DNA of 64,000 nucleotides from NCBI GenBank assembly GCA_000310025.1, contig FN648905.1, positions 490,317-554,316 on the forward strand, given 5' to 3'. The stretch comes from Ectocarpus siliculosus. Taxonomy: Eukaryota; Sar; Phaeophyceae; Ectocarpales; Ectocarpaceae. A model generated the notes under the pieces. The model was not told where the DNA came from, searched no databases, and saw only the letters and a list, made by a program, of their open reading frames with translations. Shown in pieces: positions 38,601 to 50,600 of this stretch. Numbering within the stretch: the first letter of the stretch is position 1; each line of letters opens with the position of its first letter. Both the position numbers and the translations under genes were made by a program.

Positions 38601-41600
38601 CGACATCATGTGTGTGCGTGGGCTGACGCACAACAACCGTGCATCTGCATACCGCCCCTTTCCACACACTACTGCTGCTGCCGCTGCTGCTGCTGTAGTC
38701 TAGCGACCGCTTCGTTTTCCCTGTGGAGGCTTGGCTAAAGACGCATAATAAGTTCCTGGGACAAATGTGTGCACTGGTGTGCAAGAAAACAGGAGTCGTA
38801 TTGCGGATGTATCTGCGTACATCTTCTTCGATACATATCCGCGCCGGAGCAGGATAGGTTTTACAATACAATGAAATATCCAGCAGCAGTGTCGACACGA
38901 GTATAAAGAGCGATCTGTTCCAGTCGACCGGCCAGAAGGACTATACGGCTCTGTTGTGGGCGCGGGTCGTCCTGTTGGATATCGCAAAATGCAAGGAAGA
39001 CCACAGGCAGTTCGGTGCATGCATTCGCACCAACCACAGCGGTCAGGTCGAGAACGGGTGCTGTGTGCCATGTGCGATGGGAGGAAAACCTTTTTTTTTT
39101 TAAGTTTCATCGACCACGGAGAGAGTCCAAACAACAACTTGCTGGTGTGCTATGCATGGGAAAAGTTACTTGTGTACAGAGTGCCGTCAAATGGAGACTA
39201 CCCGACACGTACCAACAAAGAGGACGTCCCGCACACAGGCACGCTAGAGCTGAATCAATCACAGCCGACACTCAATGTGCAACATAGATGTAAGGGAGGA
39301 CTGCTGTATCGCAACATGAGTGCTTGGGCAAGGCTGGTGACGTGGAGACAACATGCGTTCTATGGTGCGCAAAACGCCGCGAAAAGCAAACACAGGCGGA
39401 AAAATTAACTCGTTCCTGCTGTACTTCGACACATCTGTTTTCGGACCTTACAAGCGTCAACAGCTCAATGTGATGGGGTGCGCACGAAGCCCTTTCGATG
39501 CTTATTGTCGGGAGCTGCTTACTTTGGCCAATTGACAGCGAAATGATGCCGAAAGGCCCGTTGCAGCGTTTGGCGAGGTGCACATGGGGCAAGAACCAAA
39601 CAGCCGACAGCCGCTTCTGGGGGCGCACGTGATGGGAATATTTTGTACGGAATAGTATACCCACCCCTTTCTCAGACAAAAGGGGTACTCGAAAATTTGC
39701 TTTGCGGGGACCGAACGTGACAGGGCATAACCACTCAAAATATCATTCTGATGCATGCAAAACATGGGCAGGGCCCATCCATGCTCAGCATGAACATCAA
39801 CGTTTCTTTACTTTCGGGCACGTCTTCACCCTACACACAGCCGCGGCGCCCAAGGCCTTAACAGGTTGCCCGATTTCGTCCGAAATTCCGGTGGGTATAC
39901 CCACCGGAATCTACCAACTTTTTTTGATATACCCACCTTTGTCTGCTGTGTGACCCACTTATTCCCGAAATGTATCCACCTTTGTCCAATTTTTATATTC
40001 AAAAAGTTCCCCCGTGCGGTGACGTGGAGGTCGATTATCAAAAGACTAATCTGACAAAAGTGGATCAAACAGCTCACNNNNNNNNNNNNNNNNNNNNNNN
40101 NNNNNNNNNNNNNNNNNNNNNNNNNNNNNNNNNNNNNNNNNNNNNNNNNNNNNNNNNNNNNNNNNNNNNNNNNNNNNTGGACCAATAAAAAGGAGCCAGG
40201 ATTGATGGCACGTTCGGGCAAAGTCGGCATTTTCAGTCAGGAATACATATCCTGGGTGAATAGCCTGCGCGCCTGGATAGGCTGGTGCTTTGAAAAGTTT
40301 CCCCGTGCGGTGACGTGGAGGTCGATTTTCGAATGAAAAATCGGACAAAAGTGGGTCACACAGCAGACAAAGGTGGGTACATGAAAAAACTTCGCATACC
40401 CACCGGAATTGCGGACGAAATCGGGCAACCTGTCGAGGCCTTGGGCGCCGCGGCTGTGTGTGGGGTGAACACGTGCCCGAAAGTAAAGAAACGTTGATGT
40501 CCATGCTGTGCATGGATGGGCCCTGCTCACGTTTTGCATGCATCAGAATGATATTTTGAGTGGTTGTGCGCCCTGTCACGAGCGGTCTCCGCAAAGCACA
40601 TCTTCGAATACCCACCATTGTCTGAGAAAGGGGTGGGTGGGTATACCCACTGTTGTCTACAATTGTATTTCCCTATTTATACCCCCGGGTTCCACAACAA
40701 GTAATATATAGACTTTCCTATACTATACTAAATCCTACACAATAAGCGCCTTGAACAAACTGGATCAAGCGCCCGAAAACATGGGGGGGTAGCAGTATCT
40801 CCATAATTTGGCTCCACGAGCCCTCTTGCAAACCTTGCTGGAACATAGCAATCCGCTCAGGAAGAAGCACCAAAGACATGGGCATCGAAAACAGTGAAGT
40901 TCTAGCTCCGCATCGACGACATCGATGCACGATTTGTGTCGAAGGAAGGAATACGTTTTCAAGAAGGGTTTCTGATTACGTATGATTGTTGCTGACATGG
41001 GGGGGTAGCAGTACCTCCATAATTTGGCTCCACGAGCCCTCTTGCAAACCTTGCTGGAACATAGCAATCCGCTCAGGAAGAAGCACCAAAGACATGGGCA
41101 TCGAAAACAGTGAAGTTCTAGCTCCGCATCGACGACATCGATGCACGATTTGTGTCGAAGGAAGGAATACGTTTTCAAGAAGGGTTTCTGATTACGTATG
41201 ATTGTTGCTGGCAGCCGAGGTCGGCCGCTGCGAGGCGAAATGTGCTGTCACACGGCGTGTAGATCGGCTGGCTTTAAAACTTGGCACAGAGTTGTGTCTT
41301 CTGGGTCATCGTTGACCCTCACAGAGTTGGTGGATGCAGATGAGCAGGCTGAGAAATTTTCCATACGGAAAAAAATGGTGGCGTCCGACGCTCGCGGCAG
41401 AACATAGCAGGCGGATTTGGTCCAACCGCTATTGTAAGTGTGCTCGCTTTGCTCGCCACCAGCGTGCCCGAGACCGCGGGGCATCTCTATTCTGCCCTGG
41501 AGGGTTGAATAATGGCGCGGGGGTAGCCCCGGCCTCATCTGAAGCCCTTTGGCTTGTTTCCCAGGGAGGGTATGAATGTGTGGGGTCGAGGATGATGTAG

Positions 41601-44600
41601 TTGGGGGCGGTGATGAAGATGATGGATGAGTCCATCCATGCATGTGCAATGAAAGAAGCAAAGGAAAGGAACACCATTTCTCCCCGTTTTCGACTTAAAC
41701 CCCACGGGCATGAGTACGAAATAGAGCGGGCAAAAAGACAGGGCGCCGTCGGCAGTGACCATGGTATCAATAGTCGGCAATAACGGTAAGGTCAACATTA
41801 GACGGGTACATGCATGGGGAACGGTTACCCGCCGAAATTACCCCGGTGGACAAATACGGGAGAGAATGATCGAGGGGAGCCCCGATGGGTTCACCGGCTA
41901 AAGGACATTTATATGTAAACTACCAGTGGGAGGTGTCGGTGAGGGTTTAGGAGGAAGTGAAGCATATAACATGTGATATGGTGTGTGTAGTGTGGGCGGC
42001 GAACATTGTAAATCGTCGCACGGAGATGAAATAATCTTCACTACATGCCGCACCGACTTTGCCATCATTTAGTTGTCGGTGATTTGGTGGGCTGTAAAAA
42101 GAAATATAAATACACAGAACGACTACCCATTCGAGATATTACCAGAGTCGAACTGTAATGCAAACTTGGTGTTCAGGTATTGCTTTTTCGTGGAAGTACT
42201 ACTCTGTATGTATACATGTATACAATAGTGAAGTAGACGACATAATCTCTGAACATACATATGTATGCATATAGACACACAAGATACACCTCGTGGCGCG
42301 TTGAACAGTGGTCGTGGTGGTGTCTTGCACGACGTCGCCCGCACGGTGAGATCCTTCTTTGGAGTGCTTGGCTCTCTTGTTCGCCCTCTGCTGAGGTAAG
42401 TTGAGGGCGTTGGCACGCGCAGAGGCGGTTTTGTTCGTACGCATTGCGGAACGACTTGCCCGCGCAGCTGCTAGCCCGGCCTGACGCGTGCCACCTCCCA
42501 GGGGTAAAACGGAGTCGTTAGGGAGAGGATTGCCGCCGGAGTCCGTTCCGGACGCAAAGAAGTGGGTCGTTGCTGGGGTGGATGCATCATGTTGTCGTGC
42601 CGGCAATGCCTTGTCAGGAGGCTTCCTCTCCAAAACCGGACTCAACGCGAACAGGAAAAGGAGAGCCGCGAAGGCGACAAGCCGGGGGTACATGATCCCT
42701 GCAGTCTTGGGTGTGTGCGACAAGACAGACGGGAAGTCAAGGCGTATGACCCGTACACCCACCATGGTTGGCAGTCGAATGACGTACAGTAGGTGGCCCG
42801 ATATAGTGGCAACCTGATTAGTAAAGTGCCCGATATAGTGGCATGAAAATCTCCTGGCAAAATCTCAACCCGATATAGTGGCACTTTGCCACTCTTGAGG
42901 ACGGGGCCCTCAATAGTGGCATTTCGGGCATCACACACACCCAATAGTGGCAGTTCCAACTAGTGGGCCCCCACTACTGCTGTGCCACCCCACACCTGCC
43001 CACACACACTCTCAGCAGTGGGCGCCACACGTATCATGCTAGTCTGCGCGGACCAAGAACTGTGTAAACTCCCAAACCGACCACTGGGAGAGAAAGATGG
43101 GCACGAGTGTCGCCTTGGCTGCGGTGGCAGGCTTCATGGGATACCGTAGGTTGAATAAGATATCACACCCCCTGGACCAATATTGAAAGCTCGGTATCTC
43201 GGCAGGAAAAACAATGACTGTACCGAAAATGGCTGCGTTAGAACCGTCTCGTCGAGAGCTTTCCGAAAACTCTTTTTTCAGTATCGGTATCCTCTTCGTC
43301 GTGGAGTAATCAAGCTTTGTAAATCGGTCCAGGGGGTGTGATACCTTATGCAACCTACGGTATGTGGTGAACCAGAGGAGGAGGGCGGCCACGAAATACA
43401 CCGCGTCTGCAACCCGTGCATCGCCAAGAAGCAGAAGACATTAGAGTGTTTGCCGACTCGTAGTGCAATCAGTCGGCTGACGCGTACAGTTGCAGAGCAT
43501 CGTGGTGGTTGGATTGATGCGCCGGGGTGGGGATGTTTGATTTTTCTAGTGCTGTATGTAGGGCTGTTTCAGTTAGTTTCGCGTCTCTACGTTGCTGTTT
43601 TCATGCGTTCTACACGTAGTGTTGAACCCCGTGTTACACTGCCTGCCGGACAAAAAAAAATGATGTGCCACCTATGATACAATGCGTTTGGACGTGGTGT
43701 GGTCTGCCTGCACAGAAAAAACAGGTCTTGACCACAGAAGGCTCGGTAACCGTTGGATAATCAACGGCCATTTCATGTGTTTCATGCGGATACTGCTGCA
43801 CACAAATAAACCACGAGGAGTGGAACAGTATACACGGTTTTACAGCGCATAATGAGTGTACAGCGTGAACATCGAAGCTCTTTATTCGATATAGTGGCAC
43901 TATTGCCACTATCGACTGTCTAATAGTGGCAATTGTGCCACTATATCGAATAGTGGCACTGCCCTGAATAGTGGCACAATTCTGTCTGGCCACTATATGC
44001 CACTATATCGGGCCACCTACTGTATCTATCTACAGAAGTCCAATAGTTGGCATTGCGCATCTAGAGAAGTCCCATGGTTGGCCATTGGCTGCGCATGTAT
44101 GCCGTACAAATACATGTAGTACCACCGTAGGTCCTGCCCAGAAAAAAGTGCAGGGAAGACACGCACTCACAAGAGATTCGATGCCACTGTGTGCCGACTA
44201 CTCTGTGGTCCTCAGTCAGTCTGGGAGACCAAATAAACATTTGTGCAACCTCACTACAGCAGAATAGCAGTAGCTCAGCAAGCTGGGTGGTGCACATCCT
44301 GATGAGGTTGACCTCTTGCGAGATGTGCGGCCTGTATACTTAGGGCAAGAGGAGCAAAACATTTATGTGCCTATCGGGTTCATGTACATGTATGTATGTT
44401 GAAATTTTGAGAAGAGACTTTCATGCCACTTCATGCAGTAGATGGTGGGATTGACCATGGTGACTCGTCACAATCAGCACAATCAGTCTGGAACAATGCT
44501 GACTACTGTATATTGCTGTGGTCCACAGTCAGTCTGGAAGGGTGCTGGTGAGATGTGCTCTGCCTTCGAGCACTGCATTGTCGGACACAGCAGTGGTTAT

Positions 44601-47600
44601 CGGCGAAAGTTTCAGGCATCGTTCAGGCATTGTTGACTGGGCTGTGTCCACAGTCGTCGACTTTCGTGCATGATTCTGACCCAACCGTGGACGCGCATCC
44701 TTCCTGTCGTGGGTGCGGCGGTACTCGCGACCAGTGGGGGTAAAACTGGGGGTAATGATGAGGGAGGGTGGTTCGTTCGGTTGTTCGCGCACCGGGGAGA
44801 AGGTCTGAGAATTTCCGCGACAGAAACTGAATCCCTATCGGGCTACAGAACCGTGGCTAGCATAGCGTTGTAGAACGACGTGGCGAACAAACGCGTGGAT
44901 TGGAGCTCCAGTCGGGGAGCTCCCGTGAGGTGGTTGTTTGTACTTTTCCGCTGCTTTGACTGCGATGCGAGGTGAATCGTTAACGTTAGCTGCGTTGGGG
45001 AGGACTAGCGTGAGCGGAGGCAGCGCCGTGAACCTTGTCGTCGTAAAATTTTTGAGCGCGGGGAATTCAGTCGCGGCGAAAAAAAGAGAAACACAGACAC
45101 AAAAAAAGATGTCAAAAGGATGCTGGTGTGGGCAGAAGAAAGACAAAATGCTTGCGTTTAGCACCGGTGTCACCTCGATTGAAATTCCTTGGACATTTTT
45201 TCGAGGCATAAATTTAGGTAGCGCGAAGGCACCTCCGTTGTCTCGTGCTCGTAGCTTTCGCGAGCTGAGAGAAACCGGCCGCGGTCAAAAGATCGCGATA
45301 GAAAACGCGGTGCCAAATTTTCTTTTAGTTTTTGTTCCGTACCAGAAACAAATTCTATGCGGATTGGAATACATTCCGTGCGGCGAAGGAAGCCATACGA
45401 TACACATTCATATCATGTCGTAAGAAACTTGCAGGCTATTTGGGGCCGCTGCCCAATGTTAATAATGTTTTCCATCTCCTCCGCTACAAGCCCATGCTCC
45501 AATATCTTGAGACTCCGTTCGGGGCCGCGGGCCTTGAAAACAGCTTCGTCGCACGTGACGTTGCGTTCTCGAGAAATATGGCGGTATCCACAATTTGTGG
45601 TCTACAAAATGTAGCCGCACTACGGATACACGATATTGAAAGGGTTCGTCCTTCTCGCTTGCAAAAATCACTGTGAGCAAAAATAAAGCAGGTTGCAATA
45701 GTCACACCCTTTCCCGTCCCAAACGCTTGTCTTTCTCCATTGGACAGTCGACTTCACGAACGACTTTGTACCACTTGGTCGGTCTTTGACAAAAGTTGCT
45801 GTCATCACCGTGCATGCATATCACCTTCCTATGCTGTTTCATGGAAAAATATTAACAAATATCGCACAATTTCTTCCATAGCCAGCTTCTTGGTCCAAGA
45901 GGTGTCTGACACACATTAAGTTCGTGCAAACCTTTTGCCATTTTTGACAATCTCGGGTTCAACTCGACACTGGCCCTTCCAAACCAGATGCCCGGAGTAT
46001 CTGCAAGACACCTTCATGACGGATGCAGCTGTCTCTGAGGCGATACAACTGTGAGTGGGTAGTACTTGTTCACGAGACAGACTGCTCAAAATATCGACAA
46101 TGACCACACACTTTTGGATCTGCAGTCTTGAAGCGGTCACAAATGTGTTCGCTATCGAGCCTCAGCAGTGGACTTGGCGGCGAAGATTCTTCGTGAGGCC
46201 GGCGCTTGAGCTAATCAACTTGATGCTAAACTCGCGTGGGCAAAACCAAAGCTTGTGGATCCTTCCGTGCTTGAGCTAGCTTTCTTCCAATTCCAACCTG
46301 CGTTTGCAAATGCTGCGTGTGCCCGCTACTGGTGCACATGGGCAACACAGATGCGAAATTCGGTTTGGAGCGATCAAATACGTGATCAAAATACTGCATG
46401 TGAGTGTGCAAGGTGGAAGTAACATGACGAGCCTTTCGTCTCATCAACATTTTGGGACACTGCGGCACGGACCAATTATTTTGTTTCACAGATTTGTTAT
46501 TAAATATTGGGGAGTGTCACGCCTGAAGGAATCATGGTAAAAATTGTCTCTCAAAACCCCGTTTGCAACCAGCACATCCCGATGAGCGTGCTACACCTAC
46601 ACTTTCGGGATAGTTCTGCCAACAAGAAAACTATCATTATCAACCTCCCACACCCGAAGCAATGTTCGAGAGGAGAGATGACATAAATGCTGCACATGTC
46701 TCGATATTCTCGAGAACTGAAACACTCTTGGTCACCACACCGTGAGGCATTGGGACTACTGGATGAACCAGGTGCGATTCAAGTCAAGAGGCGAAACATG
46801 TGGCCCATGTATGTGCCAACAGTCATAGGGAAGTGCCAGCATTGCCCTGGTGATTAGGCTAATTCGCGGGTACAAGCATCTCTTACACCCAAATACCATA
46901 TATTCCTAACCTGTTGGTTGACGAAGTCCCGAAGGATGTCAACATTGCGATTAGCACGGGGGTCTGCTGTAAAGATATAGTGGTCCGGGATTATGACGAC
47001 GCCTTCTGGATCCCACACCTGCAGCAGAAAATGGGCAAAGCGACGTACGCACACATTGTGCGAAAGGTTCAGAGGGAAATAATTACTTCCTCGTCCTGTA
47101 TCATGCCAATGACCCAGTTTTACGGCGCAGTATGTTCCGGTATCAACTTCCGACAATTCATAGTACCAGCCATACCCGCCAATATTGCACCCAGGGCGCG
47201 GAGCACGCACATGCTGTGAACACTTCTCTTGCGAAATACCTAAACGACATTATCAACGCTCTCAAGCGAAAGAAGCAGCACTGAAAGGATCTATCAGCGT
47301 GTTTGGCTTGTCACACATCATACACCAACTCAAGTGCGAAAATCACAAAGAGAAAACAAAAATCTTGGGGGTGGGTAATTTATCTAACTTGAACACAATG
47401 TTCGCCTAGATGTCGGCAGTGCCAGGCTGATGCGATATTGCTCTCGCTGGGACTGTTCATGGCTATAGTGTTTCTGATGAGTGTTACGCAATCTCATTCC
47501 AGCCAGGAGGGGAAACGGCACACCTTTTTCACACATTCAAATGTCGAGCTTGCCAGGTTTTGGTCATCAAACATAATGTCAACAACGCACACAACGCAAA

Positions 47601-50600
47601 ACTAGTTTTTCAGAACTTCTGTGCCCCCAGAAGAAGTCCTCACAATCTTCAAAACAGACCAATCGACCAATCCCCGCCCCTCCAACCGTATCCGCACGAG
47701 CTTCGTCTACCATCGAACAGTTGCCTCCAAGGCATCAGAGGGCGCATAATTCAACAACGTGCTTAACGTTCACCTTGGCCTTGGGACCAAACTCTTTGTA
47801 GAAGTTCCCGATGGTGCCAGGGCCGCAGACGTCGTGTGTCATCAACACGTCCGTTTTGACCCACACGTTGTCGTTCGGTGCCACGCTTTGCCGATCGCAC
47901 GCTTTCGCGATGATCTTTTCAGTTAGAGTCATCGGCTCAGAAACCTGCCATGGTCAATATTAGTCATCAAATAAACGATCGTTTGTGCACGAATGGTGAT
48001 AGAAAAATTCAGTGTTTCTCCAGCTGCCCCTTTGCACATTCTTGACATCATTCTGATGCACACAAATGTACCCTAGTAATGCTGTACGAAGAAGACCGAT
48101 TTGGAACCTTTATAACTCATGGCGTCATGCGAAAAAGGGTAATTAGCAACAGGCGCAAGCAAAAATTATCCCATCTGTGTTTATAGTCACCATGTGCGCT
48201 GGAGGCGACACAACAGGTGTTGTGTCTCAGCGCGGAATGCCACACCAGGCGAGGACTCCTGCCCGGCGCACGAGGCCTCATACAATACAACACTTTCAAC
48301 ATTCAATGTTCCAGCACACCGTGTACGGCCTGGATGCGGGAGCGACTTCTGAATGACTGCCTTATTGCACTACAAGGGCGAAGGACGACGTGTTTTCGTT
48401 TTATTTCCAATACGTGTTTGTCCCCCCCCACCGCGATTGCCATCGGGATTGGATTTTCGTCGCATGGCAACGATGTTGTTAAACAAGCGAATCGCTTCGC
48501 GAGCTCGGCAACCAGATTACCGGGGGTTTTTTAACTTCTTTTTTTTTTGCGGTAAGGCCGAGTCTTACGGCTTGATTATTTCGGAGTTTTTTTTTCTCTC
48601 GATCGGGCGGGGGTGGCCTGAAGGGAAAAAAATATCAAGATCCGAACGACCGTCTTACGGTTCCTCGAGGTATACTTTTTTCCCTTAGGAAAAAAGAGGC
48701 TGATTCATGTTCTTGTGGGTCACAACATGCTTCAGTACACGGTTTTGGCTCGTGTGCGACCAACAAGACACCGAGCGCCCTGCTTATGGGTCGCCTGCAG
48801 AGGGCATGTCTATCATCGCACGCTATCGGCTGCAGTTTGTGGATGTCGTCGGCCAAAGGCCTCTCTCTGATGGCATGCGTTGTACACTGATCACACCGGA
48901 GCGAGCAGCATAAAAAAGAGGCAAGGTCCAAAAAAGGCAACACTGAATCACACCTCGGTTCACGTTTGCACGCCGTGTGCAATCAAAACTGCACAAAACG
49001 CTCTGTTTCTGGTACGCGAGCAGAGGGTACGAGTATGACCACACGCCATTGGCTGCAGTTTGTGGATGTCGACGGGTTAAGGCCTCTCTCTGGCGTGCCT
49101 TTTCAACTGGTCACACATGCAGCAGGCGCAAAAACGGCTCTTTTCGGCCGAAAGGCAAGAACGTCAGCAGAGCAGTAGCAGGGTTGACGTTTTCGGCTCA
49201 TGTGCGGCCAACACGACGCAGAACGCCCTGAATTAAAAAAACCTGCAGAGGTTTGTGCATGACCTCATGATACTGGCCTCTGTTTGGCCAGCAGACGGTG
49301 CAGTTCCTCGTTCTGGCACGATCGGGGTGTGACCACGGGGTACCCCCCCCATTTCTAACAGCGATATTCCAATAGGATCGCTGTTAGAAAAAGGCCCCAA
49401 CTTTGTAACAGGCCGGCCGGAATCGCTGTTGGAAATTGCGCTGTTGGATTTTGGGCTGTTGGAATTGGCCAAATTCCTACCCGTAAGACGCCCAAATGAT
49501 TTTTTGGGCTCAGAAAAGGGCCCCCCCCCGCAAATCCAACCCGGAAAAAAACAAGCCGTATGAGTCGACCTAACCATCAGAATGGTGGTCGAGTACATTA
49601 GGTTGTGCAGGGTCGGGAACCCTCACTCCGCGCAAACGGGATGATTGCACCACGTTGAGTTAAAAACGGTCAAGCACCCTCGAGGCAGTTACACAGTGCC
49701 TACAACTGTCTATGAAAGTGGAAGCACCAGAAAATATATTAAGCCATGCGCAGCTGTCATCCGTGCGCAAGGAAGTAAGCACATATGCCGAACACCCTTA
49801 GCAGGATGCAGCGCGCCCTTCATGCGACTCGCCGACCACCTCACGGTGCTTCGCGCTTGGTGATGTGAGAGCCTGGTCCGGTGAGAACCCGGCGCGCTCC
49901 GTCCCGGCTTTGTAGGGATGCGAGGTCATGCACGACTTTGAGTACACCCTCCCCCCCCCTTATCTGGACATAAGTGGTTTGGCGCTGTTGGCAAAGCGCC
50001 GTAAAACATGCCACCCCAACTATAGCCCCTATATAGTGTGCGCTACCAAACACGCGCTACACATGGACGCATGGACGAGTGGAGTGAGGATAGCTGCTAA
50101 CTGAAACCTCACGGGTTGAGTAATGTATGAGATTGCCGGACACATAGACGTGTTGAGTGAGCATAGCTGTACACTGAAACCTCAAGGGTTGAGTGAGGTT
50201 TGAAATTGCCGGACACATAAACGCGTGAAGTGAGGATATCTGCACTCTGCAACCTCACAGGCTGATTGGTATTGGAGATTGCCGGGCACATAGACGCGTT
50301 GCGTGAGGATAGCTGAATATTGAAACCTCACGGGTTTAGTTAAGTTTGAGATTGCTGGACACATTGACGCGTTGAGTGGGGATAGCTAGCTGCATACTGA
50401 AACCTCACGGGTTGAGTGTGGCGAGTGTCGGACACATCGACGCATTGAGTGAGGATAGGTGCATACTGAAACCTCCCAGGTGATTTGTATTGGAGATTGC
50501 CAGGCACATAGACCTGTTGGTGAGCATTGCTGCATACTGAAACCTCACAGATGGATTGTTTTTTGAGATTGCCAGACGCGTAGACGCGTTGAGTGAGGAC

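Larger units (their letters stand above)
25378..46910 (-). other. leuC: leuC intron 3 (21.5 kb as assembled, contains gap)
   Basis: Between exons 3 and 4, GTTAGG..AAATTAG. Holds two LINE copies, a nested satellite-bearing TIR element, a palindromic element with the 100-N gap, a 216-bp tandem duplication and a pogo-like element with a nested MITE. The stretches 32.6-38.8, 41.3-42.7 and 44.1-46.9 kb contain only short undistinguished frames. True length is unknown because of the gap. Confidence 0.85.

Noticed and set aside
42785-44024. Possible CACTA or Helitron identity of the GATATAGTGG element
   Set aside because: Perfect inverted ends and TA duplications fit Tc1/mariner; Helitrons have no inverted ends and CACTA elements make 2-3 bp duplications with CACTA termini.
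44965-45423. 152-codon plus-strand frame starting with ATG
   Set aside because: No family resemblance, no splice or context support and no second copy; kept out as a likely chance frame.
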